NCBI RefSeq assembly: GCF_949628265.1 | Contig: NC_088789.1 | Location: forward strand, 5,758,886-5,822,885 | Origin: Cloeon dipterum | Taxonomy: Eukaryota; Arthropoda; Insecta; Ephemeroptera; Baetidae | Length of the DNA: 64,000 nt | Direction of reading: 5' to 3' | In this document: positions 12,134 through 28,379 of the stretch, piece by piece | Layout of the letters: the number at the start of each line of letters is the position of its first letter | Numbering within the stretch: the stretch's first letter is position 1 | Program-made: the position numbers and the translations under genes | The notes under the pieces: generated by a model | The model's input: the letters and a program-made list of their open reading frames with translations, nothing else | Told to the model about the DNA's origin: nothing | Databases searched by the model: none

Positions 12134-12225
12134 GTTGAAATTTAATGCAGCTTCCTCGGTCTGTATCAAGCTTTTGTTTTTCCGTATTTGATACATACAC
12201 TAAGGAAGCTGCTTTTAATTTCAAC
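12134..12225 (+). ncRNA. Candidate pre-miRNA hairpin
   Basis: The arms 12134-12169 and 12188-12225 are complementary and separated by an 18-nt loop (12170-12187). The stem has 9 paired bases (GTTGAAATT), one mismatch, two pairs, one mismatch, 10 pairs (GCAGCTTCCT), a C-A mismatch with a G.U wobble next to it, a small 2-nt bulge, and 8 pairs (TGTATCAA). A roughly 36-bp stem with scattered small mismatches and a short loop is the geometry of an insect pre-miRNA. It sits alone in intergenic DNA about 8.7 kb upstream of the homeobox gene. I do not recognise either arm as a named miRNA. The strand is arbitrary because both strands can fold. Confidence 0.55.
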
Positions 12226-12801
12226 AAAAATATATTTTTCTCTTTTTGTTTGAAATAAACCTGAAGTAATCGTTCGGACCACCTGATCATATTTGGTCTT
12301 GATTTTTAACCATGGTGGCCAATAGTTATGAATCTAAAAGTTCTCTTGATTCTGTTACTTAATTTATTAATAGTATTGCGTCGATTATGCGACAAAAAAC
12401 ATTGCGTGCACTTAGTATATTTTTGCAAACGAAGAAGGTTAGATGCATTAATTCCTTTTCCGCCGTTCAAGGGTTTATTCCAATCTGCGCGCTGGTGCTG
12501 TTGCTGGAGGAGGCAGTGGCGGAGAGAGAGAGAGATTTTTTGAAACATTAAAAAATTCTTTTATCATAATTACAAAAAAGAGAGCGAGAGAGGGAAGGGA
12601 TGAAAAAAGGAATGGAAATAATAAAAAGATGTCATCCATTTTCATGCAGATCCAACAAAAGAAAAAATCAAGCCTTGAGTCATGAGAAAATGAAATGAAA
12701 AAAGGAGTTCTCTCTGAGGCGGGTGGAGGGGTGGCGAGCGGGTGGGCGGGCGGGCAGATTTTTGCAATAATCATGTTTTATTTCCCTACACACAGAGAAG
12801 G
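12226..12801. other. Intergenic, no gene seen
   Basis: AT-rich to purine-rich sequence containing short GA runs and GGCGGGTGGAGGGG-type motifs near 12720-12760. No coding support. Confidence 0.35.
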
Positions 12802-12813
12802 AAAGAGAGAGAA

Positions 12814-12846
<33 letters not shown>

Positions 12847-12847
12847 G
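12802..12847. repeat. (GA)n microsatellite, imperfect
   Basis: GA-rich tract with a pure (AG)n core near 12820-12846. Confidence 0.85.
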
Positions 12848-14003
<1,156 letters not shown>

Positions 14004-14101
14004 GGCAGATTTGTCGGCGGCATCAGCGCATTTTCTGTGATTTTAATATTGTTTTGTGTGTGCGAGAGTGTGTTGTGAGAGTTTCCGAGATGAGAGAGCA
14101 G

Positions 14102-14163
<62 letters not shown>
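14102..14163. repeat. (TC)n microsatellite, ~62 bp
   Basis: TC array with a single TTT interruption near 14121-14123. It can pair with the GA array at 13905-14001 as a long inverted repeat. Confidence 0.95.
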
Positions 14164-14165
<2 letters not shown>

Positions 14166-16218
14166 GTGCACGTCTGTGATGATGAAAATGAAAAGGCCTC
14201 TGATATTGAGAACGGCAAAATCAATTGATGCGTATGGTAATCTGGTGGCGCGCTGCCGACGGATGAAAAAACAGCCCGTTTGCGCACCACTAATTTTGTT
14301 GGAATAAAAATTCCTTTCAGCAGCGACGGCGGGCGGTATATTGTTGGGGCGGCTCGTGTTCTCCCTCTTGCCGCCGCGCGCACCGAAATGAGTTTTCCCA
14401 TTCTCCAGCAAAGAGGAATTAATCACAATGGGCACGACGCAAGTGTAAATACATATCCGCGGTGGTCAGCCGCCGTGTGATGAGTGCGGGAGCCGGCTCC
14501 ATTATTCGGCTCGTCCGCCCCACTGCGGTAATAAAATGCCCAAGCCGATGCATTGGCATTTTGTTTCACTGCTCTCCCCATTGTTTCCTTTCATTATTGC
14601 AAGGTGAACCGCAACGCCTGCTGCCCTCGGCATTTTCACCGGTCACGGAATTGGGGATTGCGCCCCTCGCCGCCAACCATATAGGAGTTTGGATTTTATT
14701 TTAATTAAAAGAAATTCTTGAACCCATGTACAGTGCTATGAAGGAATGCTTAAGATTATTTATTAACAATAATAAAAGACTAAATGCGCCACCGAAACTG
14801 GAAGTCCACGCTCTGTGATTATAGACACGTCACGGGTACCATCGTGTTTGATGTAAAGCAAACATTACCACTGTGAATTGACAAAAGACTCTTTGCTATT
14901 TCTCAGATAAGAGAGCAAACTATTTACATTTCCTGAATCGTTAAAAAGAGATATTAGTCTGCCTGAAGCCAGCAAGATGTAACCTTGTTATTTACCTATA
15001 CAGTTGTACAGCTGTATATATGTATCATTTTCCAGTCTGGAGTTATTTTTAATTTTATTTTATATTCGAACAGTTTCATTGCAAATTTTTAGACCTATAC
15101 CATTTTATTCTTGAGATTAATGCAGCCTTGTAGAATGCTCTACAACTGCGTGGCATATTTTCAATTTAATTAGCTCTTTTTAAAGAGCTGACCTTTTTTA
15201 ATTGTGAAAAGCAAATAATATTTTATAACATACGAAAACAGGCGTTTTCAAAAATAATATCTATTGTTAGATATATTTGATTGAAAGGGTTTGAAAAATA
15301 ATAAGATCATAATAAACTGGGCAGTTATATGAATTACTATTTTTGTTAAATATAAAAGCTTGCAATATTAATTGTGTATAAAACGTCAATTTTGGTAGAT
15401 ACGCTGTTCTAATAAAAAATTACTCTCTGCCTAACAATATTTTCTTTGAGCTTAAAATACTCTTAAAAGAATGATGAGAACAAGATTTTTCCTAAAATAT
15501 ATACATTCGAATAGTGTGAGGTATCAATCCGTATAAAACATATGCACAATTCCACTAATAAAAACAACCCATTTTGCTCCAAAACTCATCAATAGATTAT
15601 ATATAGCCCTATAAGCTTGGGAATATATCAAAAATAAATTATAAATTATTGCACAAATTGACTGGGAAGAGATAACTATTTCCTGAATTAAAAAACTCAG
15701 CTCAAGTTGAGAATTAATATCCACAGTAGATTCGATCTGTTCGTCGTGGTATATATTAAAACACAAAACATTGCACCACAGCGAAAAGACGGTCAATTTT
15801 CCCACGAATCGGAGTTGGTGGTAGAAAAGCAAGCGGCCTATTTTAACGAGGCGACGTCAGCATCGAGCAGCGCAGTGTATAGCTGAAAAGAGGGTTTATT
15901 TAGCATTGTGTGATGAGATGTGTGTTTGTGTTGCGCGGGGTGTTAATACATCGGCGGCTGCGGTGCAACACAATAATTATGTTTTTATCACAATAAAAAG
16001 CAGCTTCGCTGCGGTTAATCCGGCGCTCACGTACACAACAAATAATAATAAAGCGGGCGGGCGACACGACACGCCAGGCGCAGCATGTGTATATTTTAGT
16101 GTTGACAGCTTGACTGATTAAAATAATAACAATGCATGCGCGCGCCTCTGTGATATTATAATAATACACTGAAATTATTATTTACCGCCGCAATGCGAGA
16201 GTGACACATGATTTCAAG

Positions 16219-16220
<2 letters not shown>
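14164..16220. other. Intergenic, no gene seen
   Basis: The 14200-14700 part is GC-rich and CpG-containing with no clear coding frame. 14700-15830 is AT-rich. Short palindromes occur (for example AGCTCTTTTTAAAGAGCT near 15172). 15840-16200 is GC-richer. No gene is supported. Confidence 0.35.

Positions 16221-16266
<46 letters not shown>
16221..16266. repeat. (TC)n microsatellite, 46 bp
   Basis: Pure TC dinucleotide array. Confidence 0.95.
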
Positions 16267-16269
<3 letters not shown>

Positions 16270-17480
16270 CGCTCTCTGCAGCGCGCTACACTGCGTTTGT
16301 GCGCCTCATTAGACAATCTCGCGTGCTTCCTCGCTCTCACTCGCTCGCACATACACACAATCCATGCGTACGTGTGTTTGTATATGTGTTAGCTGAAATC
16401 ACATCTCGCGTCCCCTGTGGTTCCGCACACAACCAAATTGGGGTAAACACCGAATTCCAACAACACGGAAAGTTTTCGATTTTATTGTATTCTTAAGAGG
16501 TATATAATATACGGATAACAAGTTTTCATCCTCGCTGATTTCAGAGTTATTTCGATTCGCCTAAACTGGTCGGGTTTAATAACTAATTGAATAATTTTTC
16601 ATATTAATTTCTCTTTGTAAGTACTGCTGATGAGGACTGTACAAAGAGTCACTGTACGATACGAAAGTGTGTGATGATAATTTATTTTACAAAATTTTAA
16701 ATTTATTACCCACGTGCCGTCCATGCCTATTTGTTCTATTTAAAGACCAAGAATGAATAATATCACGAAACCTTCCCATGAGCAAACAGTAGTGTACGAA
16801 GTGAGAAGTGCAATTTTGCCCGCAACCCGTTTTAATTCAAATTCCCATGAAGCTCAGAGCAGCACGTAAATGTTTATTATCTCAACGCTGTGTGTGTTCG
16901 CTGTAGCTGCTGTGTGTTTTTGTTTCGTTTTTCGTGTTGTGTGCGAGTACTGTATTTATTACTCTCGGTGGTAACACAATGAATTTGAATTCTGCGTCTC
17001 GTCATTAGCGTGCATTACATGGGTGTGTGTGAAAAGAGATAAACGCGCTTCATTCGAGGCGCACAAAAGGGCTCGGGGCTGATGACGACGGGTGATTTAC
17101 CACTGCAATTGATATTTTTACACGCGGATGCGCCTCAACACTGCACCAAATATACCACTTTTTCACATTTAATTTGCTTCCAGCAAGAGCAAAAGATTAA
17201 AACTCTCTATGCTCACTAGTGTTTGGCATACATGCCTCAAAATGTTTTGCATCAAAACATCCAGATCGAAAATTTTGCAAAGGCTTATTACACTAGTTTT
17301 AAAGATCTTTTTTGAAATTGAGAAAAAATACTACAAGGATGATTATACAAGTTTGCTTGTTAATAAAGATAAATGTGTTCTTTACTATTCGACTCTTTAT
17401 ACTAACAGCTCTATTACAAGAGCAAATTTAAGAGATGTCAAAATTTTGTAAACACAATACAAGTTAAAAATTATGTAATA
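16267..17480. other. Intergenic, no gene seen
   Basis: Mixed AT-rich sequence with GTGTGT-rich patches near 16890-17040. No protein or RNA gene is supported. Confidence 0.35.
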
Positions 17481-17784
17481 GAGGTGTCAGCCACTTGATA
17501 TAAGTTGGCGGCTGGCCGGACCGGCTTAGCCGAATTTTTTGCCCGGTGGTGGCGGCTTGCCATTTTCACCGGAGGCTGGCGCGGCTGACAATATTTTAAA
17601 CATGAAGCTTGATAGAGCTTAACGGCCCGATGGTCCGCAAGCCATTTTTTTCCTGCACTTTTTGATATCTGACACTTTTTCGCCGGCGGCTAGCGTGGCC
17701 GGCGCCGCTTAGCCAGATTCACGGCGGATGGCGGCTGCCCACGTGACCCAAAATTTGCCGGCTGGCGCGGCTGGCTGATACCTC
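17481..17784. mobile_element. GC-rich ~304-bp element with terminal inverted repeats (MITE-like)
   Basis: The left end GAGGTGTCAGCCA and the right end, read in reverse complement as GAGGTATCAGCCA, form imperfect terminal inverted repeats. The inside is GC-rich, in sharp contrast to the AT-rich flanks, and contains two related units. Each has GGCGGCT near its start, a CTTAGCC block, and GGCTGGCGCGGCTG near its end (about 17505-17590 and about 17684-17780). No transposase frame is present, so it would be non-autonomous. I could not identify a convincing target-site duplication. Confidence 0.5.
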
Positions 17785-17977
17785 AAGTAATTCAAAAAAG
17801 AATTAAATTTGTACATTCATGAGAAGCTTAGCGTCGCAATTTCCAAAACACATATGCATTATGTTAAGAAAATAAAAATTATTAAATGTTTTATGACCAA
17901 AATATGGATTTTGAAAATTTAATATTTTTAGATTTTTTCGGAAGCTCTGTCTTGTTTGGCGCAAGGTGTAATCTTTT

Positions 17978-18160
17978 AGGGGGTCACATGGTCTTTACAA
18001 ATTAGAGTGTGTTAAGTTTGCAAGGCGCTACCCCGAAAAGTTTCCCTTAAACAGTGAAGATTCTGACCCCTCTGTGAGGTGTACAAGGAAAAATCCCCAA
18101 GTGAACCAAAACGACCTTTATGTGCCAAATGTGAGTGGAAAGACGTGTGTGTGTAAATAG
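17978..18160 (+). other. Unassigned open frame after a splice-acceptor-like site
   Basis: A pyrimidine-rich acceptor-like sequence (ATCTTTTAG) at 17971-17979 is followed by a frame open for about 60 codons to a TAG at 18160. The peptide is hydrophilic and ends KTCVCK, with three cysteines in its last third. There is no in-frame ATG near its start, so it could only be an internal or terminal exon. I do not recognise it. It may be a relic next to the retrotransposon fragment on the other strand. Confidence 0.2.
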
Positions 18161-18216
18161 ATATGGTATATGTGTGATGATGAATTTTAAAACTGATCTT
18201 GAAAACTATTCAAAAG

Positions 18217-18480
18217 TCATTGTAGATATTCCGACTTAATTATGAATAAAGGAAAATTCAATTGAATTAAATCTTCATAGGAACTGTTTTTTAGGAGTTC
18301 TCTGAAGGTGCGTAAGTTTTCGTTGATGCACAAATTCGGCGTGAGGTCGTTCCACAGGCGGTAGCTTTGAACTTGAAAACAGTTTTCGGGCACTTCAACA
18401 CTTACAAACGGGGCTAACAGTTTCATTCCGTGCACTCGAGTCCTGCCAAAAGGGTTAACTTCATACACATTGTTGTTACT
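18217..18480 (-). mobile_element. Non-LTR retrotransposon remnant (C-terminal end of reverse transcriptase ORF)
   Basis: The minus-strand frame reads MYEVNPFGRTRVHGMKLL, then VPENCFQVQSYRLWNDLTPN, then LRTFRELLKNSSYEDLI. The order of a basic loop, F-X-Y-R-LWNDLTP and L-X-X-F-X-X-LL resembles the tail downstream of reverse transcriptase in jockey/CR1-type elements (family pattern RxWNSLP...FKxxLK). Nothing upstream encodes the RT core, so this is a truncated relic. The recognition rests on a short motif and is tentative. Confidence 0.4.
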
Positions 18481-19348
18481 AAACTAAATTTAAATAGCAG
18501 CTTTCTTTATTTTTAAAGGTTATAGTTGTACAGCTTATAGCCCTCTTTCATTAATAATTTTTCCTGGTTTGATTCTTTGTTAGCATGGCTCGGTGTGCAT
18601 GCAAACGGGAACTAATTAATTAAACCTTACAGGAAAACACGGTCAGATGGAGAAACAAGAGGAGCCGCGTTTGAGGGTCGAATCCAATTACTGCTAATTC
18701 ATCTCCGAATGCGTTAATTTGTATAGCGAGAAACTTTTGACCGTGCATGCAGACAGATAGAGCAGGGCTGTTGTGTGTGTCTAATTCGCTCGAGTGCTAC
18801 TTGTTAGCTTAGCGAGTTCAAAGGTGCGATCGCTTAAAATGTAATTCATTTGATTAATCCGATGCGATAAGGGCGCACACAGCAGAAAGCGCTCATATAT
18901 ATCCCCCGCAGGGCTATTCAAATCTCCGCAGCTGCCAGCCGTCACTCTCCTCGGGCCGTGCCAAAGTGATTACACTTGAGTGTGCTTGTTGAATAAACAT
19001 ATCCACGCAGCCATCTCCCCCTCCCCCCGGCCTGGCCTCTAATAACTGCGGCCCCAAATGCTGATTTTATAGCCCTCCTGCTAAACGGACCCGCATGCGG
19101 CACTTGTTCCGCAACAAGCACCATTAACTTGATTTACTTTGGAAAATATGAATTTTTTAATAATGAGAGGCACATTTATTTCAACAAAAATTAAATATTC
19201 ATTTCTCTCTCCATTATTGTCTGTCTGCTGAAGCTGAACCAATAATTAAAATTGGAAAGTTACAATTAGCGTAATGGGAGTGGAAATAATAAGTCATGGA
19301 GGTCACAGCTGCTATTAACTGAAAATGGATTTGCAAGAAATCCAGGTC
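18481..19348. other. Intergenic, no gene seen
   Basis: Mixed composition, locally GC-rich at 18940-19100. No supportable gene or RNA. Confidence 0.35.
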
Positions 19349-19685
19349 CCAATAACACCACCGAGAGGATAACATGGGGCCCGAGTGACCGCAGAGGCGC
19401 TTGGACCCAATGTGGCCATCTTCTCGCGTCCCCGCACCGAGGTCTTTTATTGAAACGCCAGAGATTTGTCCCTAAAGCCGCTGGAAAGGTGCGAAAACCA
19501 GCAAGTGGCGAGTCGGTGCCGATGCGCCTCCCATTGAATTGAGCTATTTGAGAATTTCGAGTTACTATAAATTAACCACCGTTTGGCATCTCTGACATTG
19601 GGCAGCCAGTATTAGATCCTCGGACAGCTCAAACATCTCCCATTGCTCCTGAGACTGCCTTAACAATGCGAACCAACAGGCTGGT
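19349..19685. repeat. Dispersed ~337-bp repeat, copy B
   Basis: Second copy of the repeat at 9140-9474, in direct orientation about 10.2 kb away. It carries the same ordered blocks with indels, such as a longer segment after ACCGAGGTCT. The frame seen in copy A is closed here by TGA soon after ATGGGGCCCGAG. Confidence 0.75.
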
Positions 19686-23161
<3,476 letters not shown>

Positions 23162-24676
23162 TTATGTTGCGTGTGATCTCTTTGGGTATAAAAACAGACG
23201 AATCCCCTCTCTCTGCTATTCAATCGACTGTATAGATGTACAATAATTAATTAGGCAAGCGAATCAAGTTGACTAGTGATTTCCACATTAAATTTGTTTC
23301 TTTGTCCACTCTTACCTGGAATATAATGTATATCAAAATGTAAAATAAATGTTTAAACGTAATATAAAGCGGATTTGTCTGACCCAACTCCCCCTGCGTC
23401 AAACCGAGCTATGCTGTCCGCCTGTCAATGAGAACAAGCGGGTTGCATACACCCCCGAAAATTGCAGGCGCACACCACGCCTCTTTTTATATCCATTTTC
23501 TGACTTTCCGAGTACGAAGTATTAATACACTTCTTTGCCGACTTTGTACCGGCGTGTTAAAAAACATTCACAAAATAATAGCATGCCAAGAAGAAATGAT
23601 CGTATCGATAGGTACAAAGCAATTTTTAAGACGTGGAGGTGGAAATAACAATGACGGAAGTCTTGAGGGAATTGGAATTTTACTGAAAAAGTTAAATAAA
23701 AACATTTTGATGATGATTCTGTATATTTCGGGGGTTTAAATGTTCTATAGCTAGATTCCTCCATATTATCACTCAAATAATTTGAACCTCCAACAATTTC
23801 TTGAACTTAAATGAATTTGGTTATTTTTAAATGATAGTTTATGAAGCTCTCAACAGAGATAATCGGTCCTAAACATTAAAATCGGCTACAATCGCTGTGT
23901 ACAACTCTAATTAGATTTTAAATATTGTCACCTGTAGAATTGCCACGATTTTCCAAGACATTTTCAAATTTTCAAATTAGGATATCAAAACTTTTATTGT
24001 TAGTTTTATAGTTGAGCAAATAATGCTGCCCTTTTAGAACAATACAGCTAACATTTTTATTTAAAATACTCACTCAGAGATTCTGATTTTAACTAAAGTG
24101 ATTTAGGGCATTTTTTTATCATGTCTCTAATTCAGAGCACTTTTAGAACCTCCCCAAAGTGCCCCAAACTGACGTTAAATTTAGCTTGAATCATATTTAG
24201 CTATATTGTTTTTTTCAATAACCTCAAACAATATATTTAAATAAAAAAAAAATGAATTGCTCTACTCTCTGTGCGGAAAATTAATTCTGGAACGGCGATA
24301 GCTATAATAGTGAAAAATATATGAGGAAAAAATGGTACTGTTTGGGCCCCGCATGACTAAATAGCAGTACTTGAATAATCTCAAAAAAAAAAAAAAAAAA
24401 AAAAATCGTGCGCTATCAGCTACAGAATTCTGAATCAGAAATGAGAAATTCCGGATGTTTTTGGAGATCGTCGCTGATTAATTGCTCACTTAATGTGGTT
24501 TATAAAATATTATCTTAAATATAAACGTGCCTTTGAATCAAAGTTTTGAAACTTAAGAATCCATTTTTTATCACACCTTACAGAGACACACAATGTAAGT
24601 TGAAAATTGTTGCAATTTTTTAGATTCGATGATTCATATATAAATAAAAGCAATATTTTATTTCCATTTTGTACGC
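23162..24676. other. 3' UTR and intergenic region, with poly(A) tract
   Basis: Contains the homeobox 3' UTR with AATAAA at 23344-23349. After it comes AT-rich sequence with no gene and a pure A tract at about 24385-24405. A 17-base word at 23434-23450 recurs at 7711-7727. Confidence 0.4.
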
Positions 24677-24728
24677 TAACAAAACCTAAGGAGAGTAGAG
24701 AGTCTCTACTCTCCTTAACAAAACCTAA
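24677..24728. repeat. Perfect palindrome flanked by 13-bp direct repeats
   Basis: Two 14-base arms, AAGGAGAGTAGAGA and its exact reverse complement, meet around a single central base (24688-24716). They are bracketed by identical direct copies of TAACAAAACCTAA at 24677-24689 and 24716-24728. The arrangement resembles a tiny insertion or footprint with a target duplication, or a template-switch product. It lies about 290 bp upstream of the FASTKD gene. Confidence 0.8.
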
Positions 24729-24868
24729 CTTAAGTCACGTAGCCGAGACTGGTAACATGTAAAATGTTGAATTGGATTTTCTCTATTCAACACATAGATG
24801 TTATTTGGTTTGATCGCGCACGGTCAACTCACAAGTCTGCGTCGATGCGAGGGGCGTGGAAAATCTCG

Positions 24869-24876
24869 TGACGTCA
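24869..24876. promoter_or_regulatory. CRE-like palindrome TGACGTCA upstream of FASTKD gene
   Basis: A perfect cAMP-response-element octamer about 150 bp before the start codon. The same octamer occurs upstream of the neighbouring Ral gene at 28351-28358. The position fits a proximal promoter; binding by CREB/ATF is inferred from the motif only. Confidence 0.4.
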
Positions 24877-25021
24877 CGGATCCACTTGTAAACAAAACAC
24901 CACGCGGCTGGAGCCAAAGCCGCACAACCATCGTTTTTCTGCTTTTAAGTTGTGATACAAGTGAACATGTTGTTTTAGTTCATATTTTATACATACAAAC
25001 TCAGCAATATAGCATCCAAAG

Positions 25022-28008
25022 ATGATTACCAGAGCCTTGCAGAGACTGATTGTGAGCTCGCGGGTGGCCCTCACGTTGAGGGCACCAACGACAAGGGCCA
25101 TCCAGTTGCCGGTGCGGTTGAGGCTCATGCACACTAGTCGTATCGTTTTGGCAAAGATGACTTACGACAACGAGAACATCACCTCGCACAGCTTCCTGGT
25201 CAGGGATCCCAAATACCAGGCCACCATTTCTCCTATTTCAAAAGACTTTTACCTGCCCCAAAAACCACTGATCAGCGACGAGTTCACTGAGAAGCTGGCC
25301 AACAACCAGTGGCAGGGCGACACAATCGTCGACGAATTCGTCAGAATCTCCTACTTCGTCAGAGACCAAGGACTGGACATCCCTATTTCAGAACCTTGCT
25401 TTGATACTTTGGTAAAGAAAATACAAATTTATTTTCTACTCCCATTAGCAAAGGGTTGTTCCCCGCAAGGAGATTATTGGCGTCTGATCAAGTCTTGCCT
25501 CTCAAGAAAATAATTTTATTTAATTCAAATGATTCCTTGAATCTAACTCCACCCTTTATTTCCCTTCAGTAGCTATAAAACTTCTTGCGTAATTCTAACT
25601 CTACCACTTTTAATGAAAATAAAGAAAAATGACAATTTAATGAAATTGTAAGTGTGACTGTAAATAATAATAATAATAATTTGGCAGGTAGCAGAACTGA
25701 TAAATGCGTCTCCATCATTCACCTTTGAGGAGCTGTGCAAGGTGCTGTTCTGCCTGAACATGTGGCCGCCGACCAGCTCAGTCCAATCTCCAAACTTCAA
25801 GGAGCTGTGGTTACAGCTAGACTCGGTGTGCATGACCAAGTTTCGCGACTGGTCGGTGCCGCAGCTGCTACTCGTGATGGACCACTGGTACCAGTTGTCC
25901 CTGCTGCGCATCGGCAAGTTTGGTCGAGTTGCCTGCCGCAAGGCCCTGCGTAACTACAAGAGCCTGTCCTCGGCCGAGCTGGTGCAGATGCTCTTCTATG
26001 TCAACGTGAGGAGGGTGTTCCCTGACATAGAGGTCGTTGGGCTGCAGGTGCACCTGGAAAAGCGCATCTCGGCGCTCAGCATGGAGGAGGTTGGCGTCTG
26101 CGCCATGGCCTTCTTCAAGACCAAGACCAGGATCGTCAGCTTCAACCTGATGGAGATGATTCTCCGAAAGCTCATCTCCAATGCCGATACTGCTGAGTCT
26201 CTCACTATTGGCTGTATTGCAAAGGTAATTCGAGACATGAATAAAGCAGGGCTGTTCAGGAGGTCTGGCCTTATTTAATAGTTCTTATTTGTCCATAAAA
26301 AGCTCACATTTTCTCTCTGATTCCAAATGAACGTAACACAAGATTTTTTGTTCCCACCAACTAGCATAGTTTAAATTGCAACTGTAAGCTGTTAAATTTA
26401 GACTTTTTGAATAATACCAATTCTCTAAACAATTTCTTAATTTTGTGGTAATTCCTCAGCAACTTTCTCTTGAGAGCCACTCAGGAAATTTAACTAGAAA
26501 AATGGCCTCCAATCGTTAATCTTATATTTACTCCTGCACACATTTTTCTTTTATATAATGCAAAGGTTTCACAGGAGTTTGACTTAAAGAAGCAGTTAAT
26601 GCGTAGTTGCCAGAATTTTTAACAATTAAAATAATTTATTAGCTGGAAATTCATTTGTGGGTTAATTTAAAAAACTTAGAGGTGTTTCATCTTTCATGTT
26701 GAATTTATCTTTTTATTGAAACATGTCGTGAAAAATAAAATTAGAACTTCAACCAAGAAGGACAAATCCAATTATTTCTCCCATCATCAAAATAGCCTAC
26801 CTAGAATGAAAATTTCCAATCATAAAAATTTTCCTAGTCTGATATCTTTTAAAATAAGATAAAAATAGTTAATATGATAATTTTGCAATAAAATATTTTT
26901 ATAATGATTTTTCCTTTTTCAGATTATCCGAATGGGCTTGCATATTGGTCTGGTACCATTGCTCCTCCAGGTGTTTGAGGCCTTGTACCCCAGAGTACAG
27001 AGGGGTGATCTGAACAGTGTCGCCAAGCTGCACCTTGTGTTGGCCGGCACCAACGTGCAGGTCTTCCACCAAGGACTCTTGTCCAGCGTCACAGAGAGTC
27101 TGCTCAGAAACATCAAATCGATCAGACTGAAAGAGTTGGAGAGGCTGGCTTTGACTCTGCAGATGTTCAAGTGGCCCAAGGAGGTGCCGGGCGTCACGGA
27201 CGACCTCTACAAGTTCATCATGAATGAGCTGCACTCTCCGGAGCGAGAGCAGGAGTGCAACCAGTACCCGAGGAGCTTCACCTCTCTGCTGCACTACCTC
27301 AGCGTTGCCGGCCTCTACGACTACAAGCTGGCGGACAGGGCTCTCAGCCACGAGTTTCTCAATGTCATCTACACACCTTCCGTCAAGGACTCTGGCTTTG
27401 AGATCCTGTCTCTGGACGTTGGGCTCGAGGTCGAGTGTCCTGACTACCAAGGTGCCAGACTGAAGCAGAAGTCCAGATCGGTTTTGTCCAAGGAGATCAG
27501 TAAGAGCCCATACTACTACCGCGACTTTAACCAAACCATGGACAAAGGTTCTTATAATGACAAGAAACTGAAGGAAGTCGCGCTCACCATGTCAAAGATC
27601 ATTGGCCCCAGCTGGGAAAGCAAAATGTACATTGGACACCTGCTGCCCAATTTCTTCTGGCCTGATATCGCTTTGAAATTCAGTGAGGACTGTGAGAGCT
27701 TTGAAGACTTCCCCAGTGATTTTGATTTTCAGTGGCCAGGTGTGATCAAGAAACCGGACAGCCCGAACTGGGCAGTAGTGGTTTATGCGTGCAGGTCTTT
27801 AGTTGTCAGGGGCGACGAAAACCAAGTGATTGGTAGTCTAGCCATGAAACTGAGATGGCTGGAAAAAGTAGGATATAACTGTATTCTCATACCAAATTTA
27901 GAATGGCCTGAAAATAGAGATGATCAAATTGACAAAATTGAGTCTTTGTTAATTAGTTGCCGGAAATCAATTATGAGCAAAAGGCAGCAAAACGTTCTGT
28001 TAAATTAG
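25022..28008 (+). CDS. FAST kinase domain-containing protein, mitochondrial (FASTKD family)
   Basis: Exons 25022-25411, 25688-26224 and 26923-28008 join in phase 0 to give 670 residues. FASTKD proteins act in mitochondrial RNA granules on transcript processing and stability. The N-terminus (MITRALQRLIVSSRVALTLR) is Arg/Ser/Leu-rich and free of acidic residues for about 40 residues, a typical mitochondrial presequence. The middle is an all-helical repeat region of the FAST_1/FAST_2 type (for example FTFEELCKVLFCLNMW, LSSAELVQMLFYVNVRRVFP, IKSIRLKELERLALTLQMF). The C-terminal part, about residues 592-650 (NWAVVVYACRS, AMKLRWLEKVGYNCILIPNLEW), matches the RAP domain. It cannot be a true kinase. 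The length is near the family norm of about 650-750. The exact paralogue (FASTKD5-like is my first guess) is not settled. AATAAA lies at 28099-28104. Confidence 0.85.
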
Positions 28009-28379
28009 TTTCACGTGTATAAATAACTTTTAGAAGAATTCATTTATTTCATTTAATTAACAATTCCCTCGATTATTTATGCCTGGATATCATTTTATAA
28101 TAAAAAATATTGGTTAACTGAATGTCATTGTATTCTCTTTAAAGTACTAATACTTTGTTTGATTGATTTTTATTCATGAAAAAATCCTCAAATTATTTTC
28201 ATGTCGCAATTTAAATATTTTTATAATCCTCTCCATTTTTCAATATTGCATTAAGAAATGTAATTTTTTCCACAAGATAAAATTAATTGTGATCACAAGA
28301 TAAACTTTCAAAGTAGAGTGGACTTTGGCGCGTAAAACATTCCAACTGGATGACGTCACAATAGAGTTGTAGGTGGGAG
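28009..28379. promoter_or_regulatory. FASTKD 3' UTR and Ral promoter region
   Basis: Holds the FASTKD AATAAA at 28099-28104 and, further right, the upstream region of Ral. A perfect CRE-like octamer TGACGTCA lies at 28351-28358, just before the putative 5' UTR exon of Ral. Confidence 0.45.
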
